This document shows positions 23,801-31,401 of a stretch of DNA of 64,000 nucleotides, in pieces (the stretch's first letter is position 1; the number at the start of each line of letters is the position of its first letter). The notes under the pieces are model-generated. The model searched no databases. It saw only the letters and a list, made by a program, of their open reading frames with translations, and was not told the origin of the DNA. Location: the NCBI RefSeq assembly GCF_002797495.1, contig NZ_PGEZ01000001.1:434001-498000 (forward strand). Reading direction: 5' to 3'. Source of the stretch: Mumia flava (GTDB lineage: Bacteria; Actinomycetota; Actinomycetes; Propionibacteriales; Nocardioidaceae). Both the position numbers and the translations under genes were made by a program.

Positions 23801-25539
23801 CCGAGCCGGCGAGCGCGTCGGCCTGGCTGGTGGCGCTGGCCGAGCGGCGTCGTGCGCTGCGGGTGTCGTTCGCCGACCAGCAGTGGTGGGTCGCCGTCGA
23901 GGACGCGGGGCGCCTGCGCGACGCGCTCGGCGTCCCGGTGCCGATGGGGGTGCCGGACGCGTTCATCGAGCCGGTCGCGGACCCGCTGGGCGATCTCGTC
24001 AGCCGCTTCGCCCGGACCCACGGGCCGTTCACCGGCGCCGACGTCGCGGAGCGGCTCGGGCTCGGGGTCGCCGTCGTCGCCGACGCGCTGAGCCGGCTCG
24101 CGGCCGCGGGTCGGGTGGCCGAGGGTGAGTACACCCCCGGCGTCGGCGGCTCGGAGTGGTGCGACGCCGAGGTCCTGCGCCGGCTGCGTCGCCGGTCGCT
24201 GGCCGCGCTGCGCCGCGAGGTCGAGCCGGTCGACCAGGCCACGCTCGGCCGGTTCCTCCCGGCCTGGCAGCACGTCGGCGGGAGGCTGCGCGGCGTCGAC
24301 GGCCTCCTCACCGCGCTCGACCAGCTCGCGGGCGCCGTCGTCCCGGCGAGTGCGCTGGAGACTCTGGTGCTGCCGTCGCGCGTCGTCGACTACTCACCCG
24401 CGATGCTCGACGAGCTGAGCGCGTCCGGGGAGGTCCTGTGGGTCGGGCAGGGCGCCCTGCCCGGCTCGGACGGCTGGGTCTCGCTGCACCTCGCCGACAC
24501 CGCCGCGCTCACCCTGCCGGAGCCGGTCGAGCTCGAGGTGACGCCGACCCAGGAGGCGCTGCTCGCGGTCCTCCAGCCCGGCGGCGCGTACTTCTTCGCC
24601 CAGCTCGCCGCCGCCGTGCGCGCGGGGCTCGACCCGACCGCGGCGCCGACGACCGGACCGACCGATGGCGAGATCGCGGACGCCTTGTGGGATCTCGCGT
24701 GGGCCGGGTTCGTCACCGGCGACACGCTCGCGGCGCTGCGTACGGTCGTCGGGTCCGGCTCGTCGTCGCACCGCACCCGGTCGCAGCCTCGCGTTCGTGC
24801 GCGGCGCCGTCCGTCGTTCGCGACGCCGGCCGGGGTCCGCGGCGGTCTGCGCAGCGCTCCCCCGACGGTGTCGGGCCGCTGGTCGCTGGTCGCGGCCACG
24901 GAGGTCAACCCGACCGTCCGGGCGCACGCCCGCGCCGAGCTGCTGCTCGAGCGTCACGGCCTCGTCACCCGCGGATCCGTGGTGAGCGAGGACGTGCCCG
25001 GCGGGTTCGCGGGCGTCTACAAGGTGCTGTCGGGGTTCGAGGACGCCGGCCGGGCCCGGCGCGGCTACTTCGTCGACGGTCTCGGCGCTGCCCAGTTCGC
25101 CACCACCGGGGCCGTCGACCGCCTGCGGACGTACGCCCGCGAGCCCGGCCAGGACCCGGAGCGCCGTGCTGTCGTGCTGGCGGCCACCGACCCCGCGAAC
25201 CCGTACGGCGCGGCGCTGGGCTGGCCCGAGACCGACGGCGGGCACCGCCCCGGTCGCAAGGCCGGGGCGCTCGTGGTCCTCGTGGACGGGTCCCTCGCGC
25301 TGTACGTCGAGCGCGGCGGCCGCACCCTGCTGACGTTCGACGCACTCGACAGCGACGAGGGAGCCGCCCGGCTGACCCCGGCGATCGACGCCCTCGCGGC
25401 CGCGGTCCGCGACGGTGCGCTCGGGCGGCTGACCGTCGAGAGGGCCGACGGCGCTTCCGTGCTCGGGACGCCGCTGGGCGAGGCGCTGGCCCGGGCCGGG
25501 TTCCATGCGACCCCGCGTGGGCTGCGGATCCGGGGCTGA
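20824..25539 (+). CDS. lhr: Lhr-family ATP-dependent DNA helicase
   Basis: A 1571-residue SF2 helicase. Walker A APTGSGKT is at residues 46-53, DEVH at 175-178, GLSATVRP at about 221-228, and the second RecA domain holds SSLELGIDMGAVDLVVQVESP and QRVGRAGHQVGEV. The Lhr core (winged helix and beta-sheet bundle) follows to about residue 870, then the long Lhr C-terminal domain. It is full length for the large actinobacterial Lhr. The helicase translocates 3'-5' on single-stranded DNA and unwinds RNA:DNA hybrids. ATG at 20824 has in-frame alternatives at 20812 and 20815. It is directly followed by nei2, as in mycobacteria (Rv3296-Rv3297), implying joint work in DNA repair. Confidence 0.95.
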   Translation: MSAADPLDRFSAATAAWFRGAFPAPTAAQSGAWEAIADGRHALVVAPTGSGKTLSAFLWALDRLVTGEPAEDPKQATRVLYVSPLKALAVDVERNLRSPLVGITQTARRLAAEGASPAPRDVRVGVRSGDTTPAQRRALATRPPDVLITTPESLFLVLTSAARETLRGVEAVIVDEVHAVAGTKRGAHLALSLERLDALLEQPAQRIGLSATVRPHTEVARFLGGAAPVRVVAPEAEKRWDLSVVVPVEDMTALGGVPSAQRGADGAHGEGDGGTTGFAGPDPDELADAAFASGDEDPRERASIWPHVEERVVDLVEQAGSSIVFANSRRLAERLTARLNEIHQARLGVPGPGSPPAEVMAQAGSTTTRDPQAAAEGPVLARAHHGSVSKEQRALIEDDLKSGRLACVVATSSLELGIDMGAVDLVVQVESPPSVASGLQRVGRAGHQVGEVSRGVVFPKHRSDLLQATVTIERMRSGEIEALSVPANPLDVLAQQIVAISALDEVDVDELYDLVRRSASFATLPRSAYEATLDLLAGRYPSDEFAELRPRVVWDRVAGTISGRPGAQRLAVTSGGTIPDRGLFGVYLAGAESNARGSARVGELDEEMVYESRVGDVFALGATSWRIEEITHDRVIVTPAYGLPGRLPFWRGDNPGRPVELGRALGAFTRMIATGDRDQARSRCEDAGLDAWAVDNLMALVDEQKAVTGRVPDDRMLVVERFRDELGDWRLVLHSPYGLAVHAPWALAVGARVRAQYGTDSASMASDDGIVVRLPETDAEPPGAELFVLEPDEVADMVTEEVGGSALFASRFRECAARALLLPRRDPGRRSPLWQQRQRAASLLEVARRYPTFPIVLETVREVLQDVYDVPALVELARDVERKRLRIVEVETPEPSPFAKSLLFGYVATFLYEGDSPLAERRAAALSLDSSLLSELLGRAQLRDLLDADVIEQTEAELQRLVDDRLARDAEGVADLLRVLGPLTSEEVAERCTEPASASAWLVALAERRRALRVSFADQQWWVAVEDAGRLRDALGVPVPMGVPDAFIEPVADPLGDLVSRFARTHGPFTGADVAERLGLGVAVVADALSRLAAAGRVAEGEYTPGVGGSEWCDAEVLRRLRRRSLAALRREVEPVDQATLGRFLPAWQHVGGRLRGVDGLLTALDQLAGAVVPASALETLVLPSRVVDYSPAMLDELSASGEVLWVGQGALPGSDGWVSLHLADTAALTLPEPVELEVTPTQEALLAVLQPGGAYFFAQLAAAVRAGLDPTAAPTTGPTDGEIADALWDLAWAGFVTGDTLAALRTVVGSGSSSHRTRSQPRVRARRRPSFATPAGVRGGLRSAPPTVSGRWSLVAATEVNPTVRAHARAELLLERHGLVTRGSVVSEDVPGGFAGVYKVLSGFEDAGRARRGYFVDGLGAAQFATTGAVDRLRTYAREPGQDPERRAVVLAATDPANPYGAALGWPETDGGHRPGRKAGALVVLVDGSLALYVERGGRTLLTFDALDSDEGAARLTPAIDALAAAVRDGALGRLTVERADGASVLGTPLGEALARAGFHATPRGLRIRG

Positions 25540-25542
25540 GCG

Positions 25543-26334
25543 GTGCCGGAGGGCGACGCGGTCTGGCGGACGGCGCGGCGTCTCGACCGGGCGCTGCACG
25601 GGCGCTTGCTCGACGCAGCGGACCTGCGCGTCCCCGCGTACGCCACGCTCGACCTGTCCGGGCGCACGGTCGAGGAGGTCGTGAGTCGCGGCAAGCACCT
25701 GTTCGCCCATCTCGGCGACCTCAGCCTCCACACCCACCTCGGGATGGACGGGTCGTGGCGCACCTACCGGTCCGGCGCCCGCTGGGACCGCCCGGCGTTC
25801 CAGGCCCGCGTCGTGCTGCGCGCCGGGCCGGTCGAGGCCGTCGGGTTCCTGCTGCCGGTCGTCGAGGTGCTGACGCCGGAGCACGAGAGCGCGGTCGTCG
25901 AACGCCTCGGCCCGGACCTCCTGGACCCCGCGTACGACGCCACCGAGGCGCTGCGCCGGCTGACCGTGGACCCGGCACGCTCGCTCGCGGACGCCCTCCT
26001 CGACCAGACCGTGGTCGCGGGGATCGGCAACATCTTCCGGATCGAGGTGATGTTCCTGCGCGGGCTCCACCCGGATGTCGCGATCGCCGACGACCAGGAC
26101 CCGGCGCGGACCCTCGACCTGGCCCGCCGGATGCTCCTCGTCAACCGCGAGACGTCGGCGATCGTCACGACCGGCGTCGACCGGAGGGGACAGCAGACCT
26201 GGGTGTACGGGCGGGGCGGCGCGCCGTGCCGCCGCTGCGGCACCCGGATCGAGCGTCGTGATCCCGTCGTCACGCAGTCGCGCGGCGCCGAGGAGCGGGT
26301 CACGTACTGGTGCCCGCACTGTCAGCCGGTCTGA
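25543..26334 (+). CDS. nei2: Nei2-type DNA glycosylase/AP lyase (Fpg/Nei family)
   Basis: A 263-residue bifunctional glycosylase. After removal of the initiator residue it starts PEGD, with Pro2 the catalytic nucleophile and Glu3. K51-like SRGKHLF and THLGMDGSW are the conserved N-domain motifs, VVAGIGNIFRIEVMF is the H2TH region, and a C-terminal zinc finger uses C229, C232, C257 and C260 (CRRC ... CPHC). It removes oxidised pyrimidines and nicks the strand. The GTG at 25543 is 3 bases after the lhr stop, so the two are cotranscribed. Confidence 0.93.
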   Translation: MPEGDAVWRTARRLDRALHGRLLDAADLRVPAYATLDLSGRTVEEVVSRGKHLFAHLGDLSLHTHLGMDGSWRTYRSGARWDRPAFQARVVLRAGPVEAVGFLLPVVEVLTPEHESAVVERLGPDLLDPAYDATEALRRLTVDPARSLADALLDQTVVAGIGNIFRIEVMFLRGLHPDVAIADDQDPARTLDLARRMLLVNRETSAIVTTGVDRRGQQTWVYGRGGAPCRRCGTRIERRDPVVTQSRGAEERVTYWCPHCQPV

Positions 26335-26421
26335 GCGTCCCTCCCGACCACGATTCGGGCGATTCGGTGAAGAGTACGCGCGGTGGTTCGTGCCCAGATC
26401 GCCCGAGTCGCGGTCGGTGCG

Positions 26422-26443
26422 TATGCTTAGGTTTATGCCTAAG
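26422..26443 (+). promoter_or_regulatory. Promoter and palindrome over the ArsR start codon
   Basis: CTTAGG (26426-26431) and CCTAAG (26438-26443) form a perfect inverted repeat around TTTATG, which includes the start codon at 26435. TATGCT at 26422-26427 fits a minus-10 for a leaderless message. The regulator would bind across its own promoter and start, so autorepression is likely (inference). Confidence 0.6.
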
Positions 26444-26776
26444 TATCACGACGAGCTCGACGCCGTGCTCCGCGCGCTCGCGGATCCCACGCGCCGGGCC
26501 GTCGTCGAACGCCTGGCGAAGTCCCCGGCCGTCGTGTCCGAGCTCGCGGAGCCGTACCCGATGTCCCTCCCGTCCTTCATGCAGCACCTGCGGGTGCTCG
26601 AGGACGCGGGCCTGGTGACGTCCGAGAAGCACGGGCGCGTCCGCACCGTGAGCCTGCGACCCGGCGCGCTCGACGTGCTGCACCTGTGGCTCGGCGAGCA
26701 GCGCACCCCCGCGGAGCACCAGGCCGACCGCCTGGGGATCCACCTGACCCGTACGACCGAGATCAAGGAATCCTGA
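26435..26776 (+). CDS. ArsR-family winged-helix regulator
   Basis: A 113-residue protein: LDAVLRALADPTRRAVVERL is the conserved first helix region of ArsR proteins, followed by PVVSELAEPYPMSLPSFMQHL type recognition helices (SFMQHLRVLEDAGLV) and the wing SEKHGRVRTVSL. There is no CVC metal motif, so it belongs to the non-metal subgroup often found before SRPBCC (AHSA1) genes, exactly as here. It heads an operon with a RibD-like reductase (1-base gap) and an SRPBCC protein. Confidence 0.92.
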   Translation: MPKYHDELDAVLRALADPTRRAVVERLAKSPAVVSELAEPYPMSLPSFMQHLRVLEDAGLVTSEKHGRVRTVSLRPGALDVLHLWLGEQRTPAEHQADRLGIHLTRTTEIKES

Positions 26777-26777
26777 G

Positions 26778-27434
26778 ATGACCCGTGTCCGCGTCAGCCT
26801 GTTCAGCTCGATCGACGGCTGCTCCACCACGACCGACCAGACCTCCGACAACCCGATGGGCGCGGACTGGGAGCGCCTGACGGCGGGCTACGCCGCCACC
26901 CGGACCTTCCGGCAGCGCGTCCTCCACGACACGAGCGGGTCCGGGACGACCGGCGTCGACGACCGCTACGCCGCACAGGAGGCCGAGGGCATCGGTGCCG
27001 AGATCATGGGTGCCGCGATGTTCGGTCTGCACTCCTTCCCCGACGATCCGGACTGGAAGGGCTGGTGGGGCGAGGAGCCCCCGTTCGGATATCCCGTCTA
27101 CGTGCTCACGAGCACGGCGCCGCGGCCGTCGATCACGATGGCCGGCGGCACGACGTTCCACTTCCGCGACGGAGCGATCGAGGACGTGCTCGCCGAGGCC
27201 ACCACGGCGGCCGACGGTCTGGACGTCCGGGTCGGCGGGGGCCTGGGCACCGCGCGGGCGTTCCTGCGCGCCGGCCTCGTGGACGAGATGCACGTGATGA
27301 TCGCGCCGATCGTCCTCGGCCGCGGCGCCCGCCTCTGGGACGACCTGCGCGGCCTTGAGCAGACCCACCACGTGACCTCCGAGGTCGCGGAGAGCGGCAC
27401 GATCCACGTCACCTTCACCCGTCAGGACGGCTGA
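26778..27434 (+). CDS. RibD C-terminal-domain (dihydrofolate reductase-like) protein
   Basis: A 218-residue NAD(P)H-binding reductase-like protein. It starts VRVSLFSSIDGCSTT, the family strand 1, and ends with GGGLGTARAFLRAGLVDE and MIAPIVLGRGARLWDDL, the RibD_C fingerprints. Such stand-alone proteins are abundant in actinobacteria and their substrates are unknown; they are distinct from FolA, which is encoded at 50447-50944. It lies between arsR and the SRPBCC gene in one operon. Confidence 0.88.
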   Translation: MTRVRVSLFSSIDGCSTTTDQTSDNPMGADWERLTAGYAATRTFRQRVLHDTSGSGTTGVDDRYAAQEAEGIGAEIMGAAMFGLHSFPDDPDWKGWWGEEPPFGYPVYVLTSTAPRPSITMAGGTTFHFRDGAIEDVLAEATTAADGLDVRVGGGLGTARAFLRAGLVDEMHVMIAPIVLGRGARLWDDLRGLEQTHHVTSEVAESGTIHVTFTRQDG

Positions 27435-27898
27435 TGCGCACCGAACGACGCCTGGCCCGCTCCGGGTTCGACCTCACCCGCACCTATCCCGTCCCGGTCG
27501 ACCGGGTCTGGGCGGCCTTCGCCGAGGAGGACCAGAAGGTGGCGTGGTTCGGCGCGGACGACGCCTTCGAGTCCGGCGCGTGGGCGTTCGACTTCCGGGT
27601 CGGAGGACACGACGTCGCTGAAGGCAAGTTCCACGGCGGCCCGCTCTCGCGCTACGAGGCGACCTACACCGACATCGTCGAGCACGTGCGGATCGTCACG
27701 ACGTACGACATGTGGCTCGACGGCGTGCACATGTCCACCTCGGTGGCCTCGTTCGAGTTCGAGCCGGTCGACGAGGGGACCCGCTTCACCCACGTGGAGC
27801 ACGGGGTCTTCTTCGACCGCTTCTGGGCCGACGGCCCCGACCGGGAGCTCGGGAGCCGCGGGCTGCTGGAGAAGCTGGCGACCCACCTGTCCGGGTGA
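27434..27898 (+). CDS. SRPBCC (AHSA1/START-like) protein
   Basis: A 154-residue helix-grip protein: LTRTYPVPVDRVWAAFAEED at the start, FGADDAFESGAWAFDFRVGG, and a late TRFTHVEHGVFFDRFW. The fold binds a hydrophobic ligand. Its ATG overlaps the upstream stop by one base (TGATG). ArsR-SRPBCC pairs are a common arrangement in which the regulator controls the ligand-binding protein; the ligand is unknown. Confidence 0.9.
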   Translation: MRTERRLARSGFDLTRTYPVPVDRVWAAFAEEDQKVAWFGADDAFESGAWAFDFRVGGHDVAEGKFHGGPLSRYEATYTDIVEHVRIVTTYDMWLDGVHMSTSVASFEFEPVDEGTRFTHVEHGVFFDRFWADGPDRELGSRGLLEKLATHLSG

Positions 27899-27933
27899 GC
27901 GAGGCCGCGGCGCCTGAACCACTCGGAGGCTAT

Positions 27934-27947
27934 TTGTGTAGATACAA
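27934..27947 (+). promoter_or_regulatory. Imperfect palindrome before the MarR gene
   Basis: TTGTGTAGATACAA has TTGT/ACAA ends and lies 4 bases before the ATG at 27952, overlapping an AT-rich minus-10-like TAGATA. It is a plausible MarR autoregulatory site; evidence is weak. Confidence 0.35.
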
Positions 27948-27951
27948 CATC

Positions 27952-28419
27952 ATGAAGTACCTTCACTATGTGACCGACCGAACCTCCCTCACCACCACGC
28001 TCGACAAGGTCCTGCACCTGTCGACGCTGCTGGCGGCCGACCAGGCGCGGTTCGAGCGCGAGACGGGCCTGACCTCCGCGCGCATCCACCTGCTGTGGGT
28101 GCTCGGTCTGCACGGACCGAGCACCCAGCAGGTGCTGGCGTCGGCGCTGGAGGTGACCCCACGCAACGTCACCGGCCTCGTGGACGGGCTGGTGGCCTCG
28201 GGCCACGTGACCCGGCAGCCGCATCCGAGCGACCGTCGCGCGACGCTCGTGACGCCCACCGCCTCCGGCGCACGCGCCATCCGCGATCTCCGGGAGTCCC
28301 ACGCGGACCTCGCGCAGCAGCTGTTCGCCGACGTCCCCGCGTCCCGCCTGGCGGCGTTCGACGCGACCCTCGACGAGACCATCGCGACCGTGACCCGGTT
28401 GATGAAGGACCACGCATGA
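27952..28419 (+). CDS. MarR-family transcriptional regulator
   Basis: A 155-residue winged-helix protein: helix LTTTLDKVLHLSTLLAADQ, TSARIHLLWVLGLHGPSTQQ, recognition region LEVTPRNVTGLVDGLVASGHV and wing QPHPSDRRATLVTPT, a standard MarR domain with the conserved DRR. ATG at 27952 probably on a leaderless message; the GGAGG further upstream is too far away. The stop overlaps the ATG of the next membrane protein by 4 bases, so it probably controls that gene. Confidence 0.92.
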   Translation: MKYLHYVTDRTSLTTTLDKVLHLSTLLAADQARFERETGLTSARIHLLWVLGLHGPSTQQVLASALEVTPRNVTGLVDGLVASGHVTRQPHPSDRRATLVTPTASGARAIRDLRESHADLAQQLFADVPASRLAAFDATLDETIATVTRLMKDHA

Positions 28420-29069
28420 CCGCCCGCCGCACGTCTCCCCGACGTCTCGTCGGGCTCGGCCGGCGCGCCGTCGTGCTCGAGCTCGCGCTCTATCGCGCGC
28501 TCGCGCGCTGGATCACACGCCGCCCCGACGTGCCCGCTGGCACGACACCGATCGGCTACGCCCAGCTGGCCGCACCGATGATGTGGCTGTGGATCTTCGG
28601 GTCGGCCACCGAGGTCGTCGTGGTCGAGGTCGTCCTGCGTCAGATCGACGCCGGGTGGGCCGAGGCGATCCGGCTGCCGATCCTCGTGATCGGGATCTGG
28701 GGTCTGGTGTGGATGCTCGGCATGCTCGCCGCCCACCGGGTCCGGCCGCACCTGCTGTCGGACGGCCTCCTGCGGATCCGGGCCGGCGCGCTCACCTGGG
28801 TCGAGCTGCCTCTGACTGCGATCGGGTCCGCCCGCACCGCGGAGCACCAGCTGCCGGGCGTGATCCGCGACCTGCACCACGAGGACGACCTGCTCCTGGT
28901 GGGCGTGAGCAGCCGCACCAACGTGGAGCTGCTCCTCGAGGGTCCGACCGTCCTCCGCACGTCGCAGGGAGAGATGCGCGCCGAGCGCGTCGGCCTCTGG
29001 GCGGACGACCCGCGCACCGTCGCCCGTACGCTGAGCCGCCGCGAGCCCGCACCCGATCGCCCGCAGTGA
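28416..29069 (+). CDS. Membrane protein of unknown function with PH-like C-terminal half
   Basis: A 217-residue protein. Two or three hydrophobic segments occupy residues about 45-110 (MMWLWIFGSATEVVVVEVVL, then LPILVIGIWGLVWMLGMLA). The C-terminal half (LLSDGLLRIRAGALTWVELP to VLRTSQGEMRAERVGLWADD) looks like a small beta-rich cytoplasmic domain similar to bacterial PH domains. It is translationally coupled to the MarR regulator. Function is unknown. Confidence 0.75.
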   Translation: MTARRTSPRRLVGLGRRAVVLELALYRALARWITRRPDVPAGTTPIGYAQLAAPMMWLWIFGSATEVVVVEVVLRQIDAGWAEAIRLPILVIGIWGLVWMLGMLAAHRVRPHLLSDGLLRIRAGALTWVELPLTAIGSARTAEHQLPGVIRDLHHEDDLLLVGVSSRTNVELLLEGPTVLRTSQGEMRAERVGLWADDPRTVARTLSRREPAPDRPQ

Positions 29070-29089
29070 TCGCCCGTCGGGTGTTGCAC

Positions 29090-29698
29090 TCAGCCGAGCG
29101 CGATGATCCCGTCCAGCACGTCGTCGGCCAGCACGCGGTCGGAGGACACGACGAGCTCCATCCCGGCGGTGATGCCGTCCGCCTCGACCGTCCCACGCCA
29201 CACCTCGGAGAGCCCGACCCGCTCGAGCACCCGGATCGAGGCCGGGTTCGCGGTGAGTGCGCGTGCCGTGAGCGGCAGGTCCGGCTGCACCCGAGCGGCG
29301 GCATCGCGCGCAGCAGCCGACGCCTCCGTCGCGATCCCGCGACCCCACGCCGACGGGTCGAGCCGATAACCGAGGTTGAGGACCACGCCGGCGTCGAGCT
29401 CGGCGCGCGTGACACCGACGATGCCGACGAACGCGCCGGCAGCGAGGCCCGGGACCGCGACCGCGCGTACGGCCCAGTCGCCGAGTCCCACGCGCTCCCA
29501 GCTCTCGTCCGAGCGCGTGACGAGGCGCTCGGACTGCTCGCGCAGGACGTACTGACCCGCCGGAAGATGCTGCCAGGTCGCGGGATCGCGAAACACCGCG
29601 TGCACGTCGTCGACGTCCCTCGACGTCACGCGGTCGAGGATCAGACGGTCCGTGAAGAGGGCCTCGACCCGCTCAGCCGGATCGAGGCCGGACCTCAC
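29090..29698 (-). CDS. GNAT N-acetyltransferase (RimJ/RimL-like)
   Basis: A 202-residue acetyltransferase starting from GTG 29698: LFTDRLILDRVTSRDVDDV at the start, VGIVGVTRAELDAGVVLNLGY in the central sheet, RLDPSAWGRGIATEASAAA (acetyl-CoA loop RGIATEA) and NPASIRVLERVGL. This is the RimJ/RimL-type family that acetylates proteins or small molecules. It starts one base after the clgR stop, so it may be read from the clgR transcript, and is convergent with the membrane protein gene to its left. Confidence 0.88.
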   Translation of the reverse strand: MRSGLDPAERVEALFTDRLILDRVTSRDVDDVHAVFRDPATWQHLPAGQYVLREQSERLVTRSDESWERVGLGDWAVRAVAVPGLAAGAFVGIVGVTRAELDAGVVLNLGYRLDPSAWGRGIATEASAAARDAAARVQPDLPLTARALTANPASIRVLERVGLSEVWRGTVEADGITAGMELVVSSDRVLADDVLDGIIALG

Positions 29699-29699
29699 G

Positions 29700-29996
29700 T
29701 CAGCCGACGCCCACCGAGTCGGACTCCGGCGACAGCGCCAGCGCAGTCTCCAGCGTCGACTGCTCCTGGATCTCCATCAGCGCGCTGACGTCGCGCAGGA
29801 CCTGCGACATCGGCACGTCGAGAGCCTCGCAGAGCGCGGCGAGCAGCTCGGAGCTCGGCTCCTTCTGGCCTCGCTCGACCTCGGAGATGTAGCCCAGGCT
29901 CACCCGAGCCGAGGCGGACACGTCGCGCAGCGTCAGGCCCTTGGCCATCCGTCGTGCGCGAAGCACCTCACCGATCAGTCGCCTCAGCACCGCCAT
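29700..29996 (-). CDS. clgR: ClgR-type XRE-family transcriptional regulator
   Basis: A 98-residue helix-turn-helix regulator: MAVLRRLIGEVLRARRMAK, LTLRDVSASARVSLGYISEV, ERGQKEPSSELLAALCEALD. This is near identical in layout to actinobacterial ClgR, which activates clp protease and other stress genes. The ATG at 29996 follows GGAGGTGG, so the longer upstream frame is discarded. Gene order clgR-pncC-pgsA-ftsK matches other actinobacteria. ClgR is often itself degraded by Clp through its C terminus; here the tail ends SVGVG. Confidence 0.93.
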   Translation of the reverse strand: MAVLRRLIGEVLRARRMAKGLTLRDVSASARVSLGYISEVERGQKEPSSELLAALCEALDVPMSQVLRDVSALMEIQEQSTLETALALSPESDSVGVG

Positions 29997-30096
29997 GGTC
30001 CACCTCCGCTCGCCACACCACGTACAACTCGCCATCGAGCCGACTTCTTCCCCCACCCTACGCGCTCACGGGTGAGCCGCACCAAGGTGGCGCGGG

Positions 30097-30648
30097 TCAG
30101 TCGTCGATCAGATGGCGCATCAGGAGCTCGAGCGCGCTCTCGACCGCGAGCGCACGGACCTGGGACCGGTCACCGTCGAGCCGGAGCGCGACCGACTCCG
30201 TCGCCGACGGTGTCGCGATCCCCAGGAACACCGTCCCGGCCTCGGCGCCGTCGGCCGGCCCGGGTCCGGCGACGCCGGTCGTCGCCAGGCCGTACGTGGC
30301 GCCCAGCCGGTCCCGTACGCCGGTCGCCATCTGCTCCGCGACCCCGGCATCGACCGGACCGGCCCGCGCGAGCAGGTCGGCGTCGACGCCGAGCAGGCTC
30401 GCCTTGAGATCCGTCGCGTAGGCGACGATGCCACCGCGCACGACGTCGGAGGCGCCCGCGACGTCGACCAGCCTCCCGGTCAGCAGGCCACCGGTCAGCG
30501 ACTCCGCCAGGGCGACGGTCTCCCCGCCCATCCGCAGCGCCTCGACCACACCCTGCGGGTCGATCCGAGGGTCCTCCGCGGGGTCGGCCGGCGGCTCGGG
30601 CGCGACCACTCCCGAGGTCGGACCAGACGCACCCGGCTCCGGCCTCAT
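30097..30648 (-). CDS. pncC: Nicotinamide-nucleotide amidase (CinA C-terminal domain)
   Basis: A 183-residue protein of the CinA C-terminal family. GETVALAESLTGGLLTGRLVDVAGAS contains the catalytic Ser-Thr region and the later VATTGVAGPGPADG-type stretch (LATTGVAGPGPADGAEAGTV) is diagnostic. It deamidates NMN to nicotinate mononucleotide in pyridine salvage. An extra acidic/Pro-rich N-terminal tail of about 30 residues precedes the domain. The ATG overlaps the pgsA stop by 4 bases. Confidence 0.92.
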   Translation of the reverse strand: MRPEPGASGPTSGVVAPEPPADPAEDPRIDPQGVVEALRMGGETVALAESLTGGLLTGRLVDVAGASDVVRGGIVAYATDLKASLLGVDADLLARAGPVDAGVAEQMATGVRDRLGATYGLATTGVAGPGPADGAEAGTVFLGIATPSATESVALRLDGDRSQVRALAVESALELLMRHLIDD

Positions 30649-31286
30649 CCCGTACGGTCGCCGCTCGAACCGGACGTCCCGGTCGTGGGCGCGTCACGCG
30701 AGTCGCGGACCATCCGGACGGCCTGCGCCACGTAGTCGAACCCGGTCACGAGGGTGACCACCACCGCAGCCGCCATCGTGAGGTAGGCGATCCAGAGCAT
30801 CCAGTCGGGCAGGAGCGCCTCGATCGGGAACACGTACATCGACAGCGCCACCGACTGGAGCACCGTCTTGATCTTGCCGCCCCGCGACGCCGGCATCACG
30901 CCGTAGCGGATCACCGCGAAGCGCATCGCCGTGATCCCCCACTCACGGGCGAGCACCACGATCGTCACCCACCACGGCAGCGCGTCGATGATCGAGAGAC
31001 CGACGAATGCCATCCCGGTCAGCGCCTTGTCCGCGATCGGGTCCGCGATCTTGCCGAAGTCGGTGATCAGGCCGCGGCTGCGCGCGAGGTTGCCGTCGAT
31101 CCGGTCGGTCGCCATCGCGACCACGAACACGACGAACGCGCCCAGCCGATAGCCGGTGCTCTCCCCGCCCTCGGTCAGCAGCAACCAGCCGAACACCGGG
31201 ACGAAGCAGATCCGCAGGACCGTCAGCGCGTTCGCGATGTTGTAGTTGCTCGGCGCCTGCGATGCCGCGGGCGTCGTCGGGTCCAT
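30645..31286 (-). CDS. pgsA: CDP-diacylglycerol-glycerol-3-phosphate 3-phosphatidyltransferase
   Basis: A 213-residue integral membrane enzyme with about six helices. The CDP-alcohol phosphotransferase signature is complete: D61-x2-D64-G65-x2-A68-R69-x8-G78-x3-D82-x3-D86. It makes phosphatidylglycerophosphate, the precursor of phosphatidylglycerol and cardiolipin. NYNIANALTVLRICFVPVF is the usual start. Short Ser/Thr/Gly tail at the C terminus. It is coupled to pncC and lies downstream of the RodZ-like gene after a 115-base gap. Confidence 0.94.
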   Translation of the reverse strand: MDPTTPAASQAPSNYNIANALTVLRICFVPVFGWLLLTEGGESTGYRLGAFVVFVVAMATDRIDGNLARSRGLITDFGKIADPIADKALTGMAFVGLSIIDALPWWVTIVVLAREWGITAMRFAVIRYGVMPASRGGKIKTVLQSVALSMYVFPIEALLPDWMLWIAYLTMAAAVVVTLVTGFDYVAQAVRMVRDSRDAPTTGTSGSSGDRTG

Positions 31287-31401
31287 CGATCACTCCTCGG
31301 CGTTCGTCTCGGGGCTCAGGGCGGCACTGCCCCGGTCGTCGCGACCAGCATCCACCCTAGCGTGGCGGCCCTGGGCTCCCCGCGCGCCTCAGGCCCCGGC
31401 C

